Shown: positions 10,741 through 22,142, numbered from the stretch's first letter. The stretch: DNA of 64,000 nucleotides from Monodelphis domestica (GCF_027887165.1 NC_077230.1:33121351-33185350), one strand, 5' to 3'. The notes: generated from the sequence alone by a model not told the origin. Numbers and translations are program-made.

Positions 10741-11785
10741 TACACACATACACACACACATATATATATATATATTGTAAACCTCAAATTTCCTTAGACT
10801 TGTAAATGTTGGAAATTTCACCATTGGGATATTTCATACTTGGAAAATTTCTTACTGATAGTCTATTGGAATGGGAACCCCATTGGCATGGGAGGTTCCT
10901 TCTCTTCCCTTCTTAAGATTACTTTAGGACAGAAACCCTTTGCTGAACAATGGAAAGGACTTTGACCTATGCTTAAGCATAGAACAGGAATTTCTTTGAG
11001 TCTTGATTGATTTTAGAATTGATACAATGGAGATACTTGGAATAAATCTCCACCCTATTCAGTCCTAATAGGATTGAGTAAGGGCTGCAGCCTAGATCAA
11101 AATTTAATTTTTCCAATCTCTACCCTACTCAGGTTAACAGGATTTAGAAAGGGCTGTAGCAAAGGAGTAAAGATTTAATCATTTGAAAATATGACCTTCA
11201 ACAGACATGTGCAAAAGCCAGAAACCTCTGGGCGGTCCTGGGTTAAGCTAGAGCCTCCATTGGCACAGGGAAATTGATGAACAGTGATTGGTAGATGGGA
11301 GAACTGAGGGGAGGAACTTGGATGGTTTCCTTAAAGATAGGGGGTCTGAAGACTCCAGGGGAGGTTGAGAGTTGGTCGGTGTGGTTCGTGTGGGCTCTGA
11401 GAAGGCTTGCTCTGAAGGAAGCTGAAGGTGGGGGCCTCTGAGACTGTTTCTCCATTTTGGACACGTGAGTAATAGGGACTGATCTCTTTTCTTTGCCCCA
11501 GCTATCTAAGGGCTTGGGCCTTTTGGCCCAGCCTAAACAGAAGGGGTATTTAAGCCCTATTCCCTTCTCTCCCTTTTTCTCTCTCTCTATCTCTAATTCC
11601 TTTCTTACTCCTATTGTAATTAAACTCCAAAAAAGGCTGACGGCTGACTTGAGTTTTTCATTTAGGAATTACATAGCTGATTCCTTGGCGACTTTAAATT
11701 AATATATATCAGTCTTTTAAAGTGATTCCCTTGTTACAATGTATATATTTATATATGTATGTATGTATATATATATATAAATGAT
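10741..11785. repeat. (CA)n/(TA)n microsatellite split by an LTR
   Basis: CA then TA repeats at 10,741-10,775, and TATG/TA repeats at about 11,739-11,785, stand on either side of the LTR at 10,776-11,738. The two halves probably formed one tract before the insertion. Confidence 0.75.
10776..11738 (+). mobile_element. Solo LTR, family A
   Basis: Begins TGTAAACCTC and ends CCTTGTTACA (963 bp). Visible parts: a U3 with two tandem copies of a ~65-bp unit, a perfect 16-bp palindrome CTATGCTTAAGCATAG at 10,967-10,982, a TATA-like 'ggtatttaag', and 'attaaact' as the likely polyadenylation signal. Flanks (ATATAT/ATGTAT) are within a microsatellite, so the target duplication is ambiguous. A second copy lies inverted at 16.4-17.8 kb. 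Confidence 0.85.
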
Positions 11786-11859
11786 ACACATCATTAACAT
11801 TTTTTAAAACATAGGTTCACCATCACTGATCTATAGTCATATGAAAAAATGCTCCAAAT

Positions 11860-12770
11860 TAGTATTGATTAGAGAAATGCAAATGAAAACAACACTGAGA
11901 TCCCACATCATACTTATCAGATTGGCTAACATGACTAAACATGACTAAAAGGAAAATGATAAATGTTGCAGGGGATGTGGGAAAATTGGGACACTGATAC
12001 ACTGTTGGTGGAACTGTAAACCAATACAAGTATTCTGGAGAGCAATATGGAACCAAGATCAAAGGGCCATAAACCTATTCATACTCTTTGACCCAGTAAT
12101 ACGACTCTTGGGTCAGTATCCCAAAGAGATAAGAAAAGAGAAAAAGACTTACCTGTTCCAAAATATTTTTAGCAGCCCTTTTTGTAGTGTCAATGAATTG
12201 GAAACAGAGGAGTTGTCCATGACTTGGAGAATGGATGACCACGTTTTGGCATATGAATATTATGGCACCATAAGAAATGATGAACAGGATGAACTCAGAA
12301 AAAACAAATTAGGGGAACATGGAAAAGTTTACCTATCAGACTTATGGATAAGAAAAGAATTTATCACTAAATAAGACACAAAGAACATTATAAAAAATTA
12401 AATGGATAATTTTAGTTGAATTAAATTTAAAAGTTTTTGAACAAACAACAGTAATTTATACAAACTGTTGCAAAAATGGGAGTGAGTGGAACCAAGAGAA
12501 CAATGTATTGAGTAACAGAATTATATGATAATCAACTGTGAAGGGCTAAACCATTATCACCAAAGCAAGTTTTGAAGATAACCACAAGTGACTCATGATA
12601 AAAATGATATCCACAGCCAAAGAAGGAACTGTTGGAGTCTAACTGTATATCAAAGCATGCCATCTTTATTTTCTTCATGGAATTTTTATTGTATATATGA
12701 TATATCTCTTCCATCACAACATGAACAATGTGGAAATATTTATTACATGAAAGTACTGGTATAACCAGTA
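11860..12770 (+). mobile_element. L1: ORF2 C-terminus and 3' UTR, old
   Basis: 'agattggctaacatgac' and 'ggggatgtgggaaaattggg' match the ORF2 segment also seen at 61.0 kb. Then follow 'tttgacccagtaat' and 'aatgatgaacaggatgaact', the marsupial L1 C-terminal order. The frame at 12,108-12,374 is a shifted remnant of this ORF. 5'-truncated and decayed. Confidence 0.75.
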
Positions 12771-12841
12771 TATGACTATTTATTGACTCTTCAGGTTTCT
12801 TACTGAGTTGTGGGTGTTGCTCTTCACATGGACCTTCTTAC

Positions 12842-12945
12842 CCAGCCAGTAGTTACACCCAACCTCCATCATGGTTACTGGGCATCTCTGGCTGGAAGGT
12901 CTCCAGTCACTATAGTGCCGTCAGCAGCTGTAGCTCCTGCCTTTA
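12842..12945 (-). other. Candidate non-coding exon (splice-site-like borders)
   Basis: On the minus strand a pyrimidine-rich 'taccttcccctccacag' stands directly before position 12,945, and the segment ends CTGG followed by GTAAGA at 12,841-12,836. The 104-nt interior is more GC-rich than its surroundings and is not a repeat I recognise. All three frames contain stops, so it cannot be an internal coding exon. If real, it would belong to a long non-coding RNA or an untranslated exon, possibly of the minus-strand transcript from the CpG island 17 kb away. It could equally be chance or an unrecognised repeat. Confidence 0.25.
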
Positions 12946-12960
12946 CTGTGGAGGGGAAGG

Positions 12961-13892
12961 TAGAGACAGAGAAAATTTGAATCCTAAAATATAAGAAAAC
13001 AATGGTCAAAATTGGTTTCTAGTTGTAACTGAAACAAACAAATGAATAATTTTTTTTTAAAGCCATATGGTCCAAAAAGAAAAAAAATTGGTGATAATAG
13101 GCATCTTTGTTTCACTCTTGTCTTAGTGACCATGGGTTACATAACCTTATCAGGGGAAAGGGGAAAGATATCAGACAGAGAGAAATAGCATATTTTGAAC
13201 CACAAGACATCATTACTATCATATACTTTACATAGGCTAATAAAAATAACCTCACAATTATAAATCTAAAAATTATTTGGCTTGGTTTCAGAATTTCCTT
13301 TTTTGAGTATGATAATCACATATGGCTTCTTCTGAAATGAAATTGATCTATCACTTAAAGTTTGAATGTCCTTACCAGTTAACATATTTTGAAGGTGAGA
13401 AAAATTGGATTAATTTCATTAGTCAAAACAAAATTAAAAAAAAATGACATAAATGATAGTGTGAACATACTTGAGACAAGAATGACAGGCTCTTGGCCAG
13501 AGATGAAATGCATTTAAAAGGAGTTGAGGCTTTGAGACTCTTTAAACTGAAAATAGAGATAAGGGAAAAGAAATGATTATATAAATTCATAATCTAGTTT
13601 AACTCAGAAGAAAGTAGTCTCTGGAACAGAAGTAGTGGGGAGATTTAGGATTACATAGGCAATAATATGCACAAAAAAGTTATCAAATTGTGCTTCTCAT
13701 TTTCCTTGCTTGAGATCCCATATTCAAATGTATAGAGTAATAAACAAAATGAGCTCATAGACTGTCTCCATTCTACATTATAGGCACTTTAATAAAGTTT
13801 TTTAAAAATCAAATTGAAATTAAAACTCTCAATGCAATGAAAAGGTCATTTTTTCAAAAAGAATAGATAGAATAAGAGATAATCAAGTAGTA
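12961..13892. other. Unannotated interval
   Basis: AT-rich, no recognised repeat or gene. Confidence 0.45.
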
Positions 13893-14122
13893 TTACATTA
13901 ATAATAATTACCATTTATATAGTGCTTTAAGACTTGCAAAGAACCTTACAAATATTTTCATATACATATGCATATATATATTTTTTTTTCACAAGAATCC
14001 TGAGGTTGGTACTATTATTATCCAATTTTATAGATGAGGAAACTGAGGCAGAGTTTAAGTGACTGGTCCAGGGTCACACAACTAGTAAGTACATGGGGCT
14101 ATATTTGAATTAAGGCCTCTGG
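13893..14122 (+). repeat. MIR/CORE-SINE with internal TA insertion
   Basis: 'tagtgctttaagacttgcaa', 'tatagatgaggaaactgagg' and 'cagggtcacacaactagtaa' are the canonical order. A TA/T-rich run near 13,965-13,990 interrupts it. Confidence 0.85.
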
Positions 14123-14211
14123 ATGAGGCCCATTTTGGAAAGAAATAAAGAAATATCATGGATAGGACCATAATGAACTGGCCATAGAACATTTGGTCCT
14201 CCTGCCACCCA

Positions 14212-14510
14212 TGTAAAAATTAAATTAAATCTCAAATATTAAAATGTTTTATGTTAGGAGATTTATTAATGAACATTAGAAATCAAGGAATAAAGAAGAT
14301 ACAAAATAAAGACCACCTGACCATGGCTGATTAGCCATTTCAAAATCCCCACTCACCACCTTCATGCTCGCTGACAGGGCCAAAAAGAGGCCCAAGAGGA
14401 CCACCTACTGGCTAATATCCTCTGTCTAGAGGAAGTATTTAATGACAGGAAGTCAGTGGCTCCATGGAAATGTAATTCATCTTTTAGTGTAACAGATTTT
14501 CAATTACACA
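14212..14510 (-). mobile_element. Short solo LTR, family E
   Basis: TGTAAAAATT ... AATTACACA on the plus strand, with 'ggagatttattaatg' as the antisense of a polyadenylation region. An exact CCCA stands on both sides (14,208-14,211 and 14,511-14,514). About 299 bp. Family resemblance to B is limited to the layout. Confidence 0.7.
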
Positions 14511-15450
14511 CCCACAACTAGGCTACTTCCATGATCCTGAAATCCAAAAACCCTCTTTTTCATAACAGTCTCCTGTCCTATCTCTAGCTTTGCCTCACTC
14601 CTACAAAACTATTCTTCATTCTCAGCATGACCTGTCCTCCTATTATTTCCTATTATTCCTACTCACTATCCCTGATCTAGGCCCTTTATTTTCTTTTTCA
14701 CAGTCTTGAATTTATACTCAACCAATTGAATTATAGGGCTTCTAGTTTTAAATCCATTATCTCTTTGTCCTAATACCAGTATATTGTGCCAATCTTTACC
14801 CTAGCCATTTTGTTGCATGACGATACTTAATATTCTGTCTTGGAATTTTTTTCTTCCCTTGGAGCAAAGAAAGGATATAACCTATGCTTTTCCTGCCTAG
14901 CCTCCATCTCCTGCTACAGTGATGAGAGAAGGTGCTATTCCAGCTATTCCATTTCAGACACCTTTTTCTTTTCCTGGTCTCAAGGCTCTTGTGGGAAAAG
15001 GAAAAGCTCTATTCCATCTTGCCAGTCTCCAACCACTGAGGTGAGGGATGAGGAGACCATTTGGTCAAGTTTCCATTCCTCCAAGAAGAGTATCCCCACT
15101 CTTTTGGCTTCAAATTTTTGCTCCCTCATCGTAAGTACCCAAGACTCCAAAAGGTTGCCACCCTGAAGTCATAATATTATTGACATTGAAATTTTTTCTA
15201 AAAATTTCTCCCAATAATGAACAAATTCCCTTCCCCCTGGTCACACCTTTCCGATCCTAATGATTCTGAACCCTTATAAGTCATCATTTAAACCTCATTT
15301 TTCATCTCCCACTTCCTAATTCCTTATTCCTATTCCCCTTCAATTTCTACCCCTAATATTCCACCTCTGGAAGCCCTGATCCATTACTACAAACTTGATT
15401 TAATCTTAAATCTTTTCCTTTCTTATTCCTTCTACCTTCTGACTCTTGCT

Positions 15451-16228
15451 TGTTAAGGGCAATTTGGTAAGGAAATCATGAACCAGAGTGAAAAGACAGA
15501 GTTGATGGAATGAAGAGAACCAGGAAGTGCAGGAGAAGCCTCTGAATGGAGTAAAGTGGGGAGGGGGGAAAGATTCTGAGGAAAGTAACTGCCATCAAGG
15601 AGTTGGGTTGAGACTCTGGAGAAGAAAGCATCTCCAAAACTCAGATCCATCCTCCTATTGACATTCATTCTGTTCCTGAGAGTTCCCTGCCAGTTCCTGA
15701 ATATCTTTTTGATCCTGTAATCAGATACTACTTCTGGAGAAGTCTCAAGCAGGAATTTCAAAGGACTGTGATATGAACTGCTCAGCTTGCCTTGGATGGC
15801 TTTGGCCTCATCAAGGTGGACTGGCTCATACCTGGCACCTGATTCCATTATAATCTGAAACTTTCTCTATAGACTATATTCTATGTGGGTTTAGCCTAGG
15901 TTAGTTCAGATTAGATGGAAGAATTGAGACAGAGAGGTAGATTAGCATAGTCTCAGCTTTGCTGAGGACCCCAGTGACTTTATGCATAATCAGGTCCTGG
16001 GACAAAGGTAGATTCGATCAGTATTAGGGAAAATCCTCAGCCCACAAGCCTTACCCTATCCCAATCAACAATTTCTAATAAAATCTTATTATCATTTAAG
16101 TGGAGTCATAGTGGTTATCTACTGGCCTTGGTCATAGAGAAGCCATTTAGCTCTTTGAGCCTGAGAAGATCATCCCTCTAGACTGGGTTAAGTAAAATTC
16201 TAGTCACCCCTTTAAATCACCCTTAACA
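15451..16228 (+). mobile_element. Solo LTR, family G, in L2
   Basis: TGTTAAGGG at the left end and CCCTTAACA at the right end form a 9-bp perfect terminal inverted repeat. TGCT flanks both sides exactly (15,447-15,450 and 16,229-16,232). AATAAAATCTT near 16,078 suggests plus orientation. L2 sequence resumes on the right. Length 778 bp. A DNA transposon with the same termini is the alternative, but the 4-bp duplication and polyadenylation signal favour an LTR. Confidence 0.7.
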
Positions 16229-16411
16229 TGCTGAGGCTTCCTCCTGATGAGGCAGCCTTCCTGAACACCCTTTCCAACACTGGCTGCACTTATACTGATC
16301 TCCTTCCAGTCACTGGTTAAGATGGAGAAATTGGAATACCTCTTGCTCCTCATTGCCACTTCCAGGGTCCGCCCCCTAACACTATTAATCAGGAACTTCT
16401 CCTTTGAGGTT

Positions 16412-17756
16412 GTGACAAGGAAATCACTTTAAAAGACTGATATATATTAATTTAAGGTCGCCAAGGAATTCAGCTATATAATTCCTAAATGAAAACTCAA
16501 GTCAGCAGTCCACCTTTTATAAAGTTTAATTACAAACAGGATGAAGAAAGGTATTAGAGATAGAGAGAGAGAGAGAGGGAGAGAGAAAAGGGAGAGAAGG
16601 GAATAGGGCTTAAATACCCCTTCTGTTTAGGCTGGGCCAAAAGGCCCAAGCCCTTAGATAGCTGGGGCAAAGAAAGGAGATCAGTCCCTATTACTCACGT
16701 GACCAAAATGGAGAAACAGTCTCAGGGCCTCCACCTCCAGCTTCCTTCAGAGCAAGCTTCTCAGAGCACCTCTCCAACCACTCAGAGCCAAAAAACTCTC
16801 CAACCACACACCTCAGTCCTCAGACCCCTCTATCTTTAAGGAAACATCCAAGTTCCCTCCCCTCAGTTCTCACATCTACCAATCACTGTCCATCATTTTC
16901 CCTGTGCCAATGGTGGCTCTAGCTTAACCCAGGACCGCCCAGAGGTCTGTGGCTTTGCACATGTCTATTGAAGGTCATATTCTCAAATAATTAAATCTTG
17001 ATCTTTTGCTACAGCCCTTCCTAAATCCTGTTACCCTGAGTAGGGTAGAGATTGGAATAATTAAATTTTGATCTATGCTGCAGCCCTTCCTAAATCCTGT
17101 TAGGACTGAGTAGGGTGGAGATTGTAATTTCCAAGACCTGGTTCTGTCATTCCAAGTATCTCCATTGTATTGTAAAAAATAGACTCGAATACAGGACTAC
17201 AATCCCCATGAGCCTTTGCTCCACTTCTCCAGAATGCCTTGTAATCTCACCTGGGCCGAGATCGAGAAGATATTTAAGCAAAGGCTTTTGAAGGTCTGGG
17301 CTCTTTTGGACTTCCATTTGGAGCAGAGGCGTCTCTTCCATGATGTGAGGTTATTTTTTCTAGGCCTCTGGCCTAGGCACATGTTTCTTACTTGTATATT
17401 CTTAATCTTTAACCTTTAATAAACCTCTAAAAAATATAGTACTCCTTGCAGAGAGTAACTAATTTCTACCTGCCTCAGTCTCCCCATCTCCCCTAAATTT
17501 TAATCCTTACAGTATCAATTCTAAAATCAATCATGACTCAAAGAAATTCCTGTTCTATGCTTAAGCATAGGTCAAAGCCCTTTCCATTGTTCAGCAAAAG
17601 GTTTCTGTCCTAAAGTAATCTTAAGAAGGGAGGAGGAGGAACCTCCCATGCCAATTGGGTTTACAATAGACTATCACTAAGAAATTTTCCAAGTATGAAA
17701 TTTCCCAATGGTGAAATTTCCAACATTTATAAGTCTAAGATATTTTAAGGTTTACA
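16412..17756 (-). mobile_element. Solo LTR, family A, second copy
   Basis: Inverted relative to the copy at 10.8 kb and alignable with it along its whole length, including the tandem U3 unit and the 16-bp palindrome (17,555-17,570). Without the nested LTR it is about 1.0 kb. GGTT occurs on both sides (16,408-16,411 and 17,757-17,760) if one terminal base of the LTR is shared or lost. Inserted into L2. Confidence 0.85.
17171..17511 (+). mobile_element. Solo LTR, family B, nested in the family A LTR
   Basis: TGTAAAAAAT ... AATCCTTACA, 341 bp, same family as the paired LTRs at 37.1 and 40.4 kb (antisense there). An exact GTAT repeat flanks it (17,167-17,170 and 17,512-17,515), and removing it restores the family A sequence seen at 11.02 kb. 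'cctttaataaacc' is the polyadenylation region. It is therefore younger than this family A copy. Confidence 0.92.
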
Positions 17757-19269
17757 GGTTCATGAAATTCATATCTACTGTCCAATAAAAATTTTGGTAA
17801 TTAATTGTCATCAGTGCTCCAGGACATTCTTCTTCCTTCCTCACTGAATTCAGTACCTAGCTCATAATCTTTCTTTTCTCTCCACTTGTCCTCATACCAG
17901 AGGACTTCAACATATACAATGATATTACCTAATCTCAATTCCTCAATTTACTCATTTTCCATGACTCACTCTTCCATCCCACTTCAGCAGCACACAAAAG
18001 TGGGCATACCCTTGATCTTGCTGCCACCTACAAATGCACCACTTCCATGTTCATGAACTCTGAAATTCTCTTATCTGATCACTATATATTGACATTCCAC
18101 CTCTCCCCCTGGTTTTAAATACCAAATCCTACACTACACACACTCCAATTCTTCAACTTCTCAGTTATCTTCCATGCTGGTAAACCTGCACTAGCTACAT
18201 TCTCCTACTATCTCCATCTTGAACCCTTGGTGAACCAAGTTGACTCTTCATTGCCCACTTCTCTTGAGTCCTTTGTTCCCTTATTATATCATTGATTTGC
18301 ACTGCCAGCCCCCAGCTGTGGATTACTCCTAATATATCTTGCCTTTGTTCCTATATGCAAAGTTGGGGAAAATTATATAACCATGCTAAGTGAATTTGCC
18401 ACAAATTTGTTACCTAGCCTCAACTGAATCCTCACTGATGTTAGGTTATCCTTTTACCCTTTCCTTGATCCCTTTGCTGTTTTTGACACCATTAAATATC
18501 TCTTCCTCCCAGACACTTTTTTCTCCTGTGGCTTTCATAATATTGCTCTCTTCTACTTCTTCCTCAACCTGTTTATCTATCTTTCAGTCTCCTCTGGTGG
18601 ATTATCATCTCTATAACAATCTCCATAATTGGGTTTACTTTAAGGTCCTTTTCCGTTCTGTTTTTTCCTTTACTCACTATATTGGTGATCACATCAGCCT
18701 AGTTGGATATGGATGTCTAAATTTCAATATTCAACAATATCCTATTTTCAATCATTTGCTGTCATATTGATTCAACAAGTCCAGCATTTCTTATATTTTC
18801 CTTCTCCCCTCTCACATTGCTACCACTCTGGTGTGGGCCTTATCATGTCATGCCTGCACTATTACAAGAGTTTTCTTGTTGGTCTCTTTACCTCAAATAT
18901 TCACTATGCTACATTCATGATCTTCCTAAAGTGCAAGTCTGACCACATTACCTCTATTAAATAAACCCCATTGACACCCTCTTACCTGAAAGATCAAATA
19001 TAAAATTCTAACTGGCATTCATAGTCCCTTGTAACCTGGCCCCTTTCCTTCCTTCCACTCTTATTCCTTACTCCTTTCCACTTACTCTGCACTCCAGTGA
19101 CACTAGTCTCCTTTCTGTTCCTGGCACAAAATATTTCATCTCTCAATGACATATTTGTACATTGTTGTTTGCATGATGTCTCTTCCATTATACTGTGAAG
19201 TCCTTTGAGAGTAAAGGCTGTTTTCTTTTTCCTTTCTTTGAAACACCAGAGCTTCCACAGAGGACTGGT

Positions 19270-19390
19270 ATATTTTGTTTTTATTTTTTTATTTTTTTTA
19301 TTTTTATAATATATAATATATATTATATTATATAATATATATATATATATATTTATATAAATATATTTATTTTATTTTTTTATTTTTAAA
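19270..19390. repeat. T-rich and (TA)n low-complexity tract
   Basis: T-rich run followed by TA/TATAT repeats, within the 3' UTR of the L2. Confidence 0.9.
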
Positions 19391-19394
19391 ATTG

Positions 19395-19483
19395 TATGGG
19401 ATGATTTGTCCAGGATCACACCTAGTATCTGATAAGTCTTCTTGTCTCTAGGAATGGCACTACTGTATTCACTATACTACCCA
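19395..19483 (+). repeat. MIR fragment within the L2 3' UTR
   Basis: 'gatttgtccaggatcacacc' and 'tattcactatactaccc' are the 3' half of a MIR-type SINE. The L2 tail follows directly. Confidence 0.6.
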
Positions 19484-19520
19484 GCATATAGTAGGCTCTT
19501 AATAAATGCTTATTTTGACT

Positions 19521-21354
19521 CAACTACTCATGAACTTTAACCATGGCTAAATTCCTCCTAAATATCTTCACTGTATTTCTCATGGCATTCTCAATCAGAA
19601 TTCATCAAATTTTCTGTAAAACCCAAAGCCTCATCCAACCTTCTTTTATTTCTGTAGAAAACACTACCATTCTCTGAATTACGCAAGTTCTTACCTTTAA
19701 ACTGAGCACTCAAAAGATATTTATGTATATTCTCTCTGCTAGCTTGGCCAATGGTCTAGTTACCTAGTCAAGTCAATGGCAGAAATCTAATTGGTAAATC
19801 TATTCCAACTCATTATAGAAAAAATGATCCTTGTGGCCTGAATAGTAACTAAACTGAAAAAAAAAATGATTATAGGCATTCATGTATTTGTCCATCAAAA
19901 GGAAACTTTACCTAAGGTATTAAATGTAATGAGAAGCTTATACCCTATTGACTCCTTTAGTATTACAAAGGATCTATACACTATGTGGGGCTGGACCCAA
20001 CAGATAGCCATCTACTTCACTCAAAAAAAACCCAAGTAAACAAAGACTATTTGCACCTTTTGCCAACTCAATCTTCATATAGAAAGTGGAACCCTAGGGA
20101 ATATCTTTCCAGAGGACATGTTCAATCAGAACTTGGCAAATGGATTATGCCCTTTTTCATAACACCAGGGCATATTCTATATCTTAAAAGCAATAGGTGT
20201 CTAGAGTATGAAATGGCCACATCTGTCCCCCACCTTGATGCAAAGGCTACTTTTATAGGCCTCACAAACGGCATATCTTCAGATCTTGGGTTATTTTAAT
20301 TTTATTTCTAGTGATAACAGAATTCTTTTTATTGCAACCTCAATAATGGGTTCCAAATTAGGGTATTAGATGAATCTTCTGTGCCCCATAGTACCCCTAA
20401 CTAGCAGGCATTATGTGGAATGATGGAAAAGACTTTTGAAACAAGTTCTGTACTCCAAGTTTAATAGGTATTCCCTTTCTGGCTAACTAGACCACTTGGC
20501 TTGGACAGTCAATTTTTTAAACACCTCTATTCCTCACAAGTCTTTACTATCTCAAATACTAACCAACTCGTTATCATAGGAGGGAAGGGTACCACTCGGT
20601 TATAACTTTGTTCAGTAAATCATTGACCACACAACCAGACTAACCCTCCCTTTTCCCACCTAAGACACATACAGAAGGAGAGTACAAGATCTGTTCTTTA
20701 GGTCTTCTTAGTCATGGTAGCAATAATACCAATTTAGAGACATTGATCTCTCCTGATGGCTGGTTAGTGGACCAAACACCTTTTACATTTATCCTGCTTA
20801 AGCACCTACTTAGCTTTCTTAGGATAGCCAATTTACAACTCAGTTAACTTACAGGATCATAAAATGAGCCTAAACAGGAATATGGGTGAGTCATAAAAGT
20901 AGTGGGGCACTTGAAGCAATCTGGTGAAAACTAATAGGTGGTGATAAATGAGTCACAGTTGAAAAATAATAGGCTATAGGAAATTGTGGATTTTGCTCAC
21001 TAGACAGTCCAACTAAAGGCTGGTGACTAGACCTGAAAGGGAGGATATGGGTGGGGTGGAGAATCCTAGACTCTGGTATTTACCCTGGCTTGCTTTTATT
21101 TCCATGGGTCTATAATATCATACTTACATGCCCTAGATGGGAGAGCTTTTGATGGTGTGATGAAAATAGATATAGACATTCAGACTCCATTTGAACTGGT
21201 CCTATTGATCTATTTGATTTTTTTTTACCTTGATCCTTTGATCGTTAAAAAATATAATAAAGCAAAATTTGACAGCACCATAAAGCTGCTCCTGTCTTTT
21301 GCAGAAGATTCTCTTGATTGCTGTGCTGTGTTACAGATAAAAGAATGGTTGCCT
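19521..21354. other. Unannotated interval
   Basis: 1.8 kb without a recognised family. The open frame at 19,985-20,299 (104 codons) has no motif I know and no gene context. ERV-derived sequence is possible but unproved. Confidence 0.4.
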
Positions 21355-22142
21355 GAAACTGTGACCGCAGAAATATGGTTTAAATCAAAAATAAAGTGGT
21401 CGCCAGGAAAAAATTCCCAAATATGAAATATACCCAAGTCAACTGGGTTTTTATGGACATTTTAATTAATACAAATAAGGAATTAATGAAAGAGAGAGAG
21501 AGTAAGAGGAAAAAAATGAGAAAAGGGCTAGGCCAGCCCAGGCCAGCCTAGGCCCAAGCCCTAAGAGAGAGATGTCAGTCTTTAATACACTCACCACAAG
21601 ATTCTAGTGTTCAGAGAGACCTACCAGTTCAGCTCCTGAGCTCCACTTCAGCTTCCAAGGCTGAATTTTCTTTTCAGAGGCTTTCTGATTCTCCTTTTAA
21701 AGAGAATTTTCTCCTATGTCACCTCTCCCAAGTTCTCACATCTACCAATCACAGTAGACATTTTCCAAAGGACTGACCATTCTTAATTCACACCTGAGTA
21801 GACTAAACTTTTGAGTAATTCACACCTGAGTAGACTAAAACCTCACACCTCTTTTGTTAAGACTTGTCCCTTACAAGTTTGCAAGATGCCTGACCTTCAT
21901 AGGTACTTAGCACCTTCCTAAAAATAGACTTAGCTTAAGGCTTTTGCTTCACTATAAGTATGAGTTAAGTACTTTTTCATTGTTCAGTAAAGAGTTTACA
22001 ACTTTATCTTCCCCTAAAGTATGCTTAAGTATGGGTGGAGTAGAGTTCTCACATTCCTGATCAAGTACCTTCATTGTTTAAAATGGGGAATGGTCTTAAC
22101 CAAGTTTTCTAAAGTAGGGTCTGAGAATTTTTAAGATTCACA
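21355..22142 (-). mobile_element. Solo LTR, family C
   Basis: On the minus strand it starts TGTGAATCTT and contains 'ctttaaaaggag' (TATA-like), 'attaaaatgtcc' (polyadenylation region) and the family phrase 'acccagttgacttgggtat', shared with the LTR at 24.7 kb. GCCT flanks both sides (21,351-21,354 and 22,143-22,146), though the left LTR terminus is not canonical. The U3 carries a tandem ~30-bp unit ('cacctgagtagactaaa' twice). A simple AG run sits near 21,490. Confidence 0.75.

Larger units (their letters stand above)
14530..19520 (+). mobile_element. Long L2 LINE, split by three LTR insertions and a MIR
   Basis: L2 sequence can be followed as separate blocks: about 14,530-15,450, 16,229-16,411 and 17,757-19,270, plus a tail at 19,480-19,520. 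Recognisable stretches include an endonuclease-region phrase 'ggacttcaacatatacaatg' (near 17,905), 'gctaccactctggtgtgggc' (near 18,820), 'atcttcctaaagtgcaagtc' and the end 'catatagtaggctcttaata'. The frame at 18,390-18,770 is a degenerate piece of L2, not a host gene. Identification of the leftmost block is weaker than of the rest. Very old element, reaching its 3' terminus. Confidence 0.7.

Noticed and set aside
18390-18964. 126- and 83-codon frames as a small gene
   Set aside because: They lie in L2 and follow its phrase order.
19985-20299. 104-codon frame as a retroviral or host gene
   Set aside because: No motif, no neighbouring LTR in the right arrangement, and no codon signal; left as unannotated.
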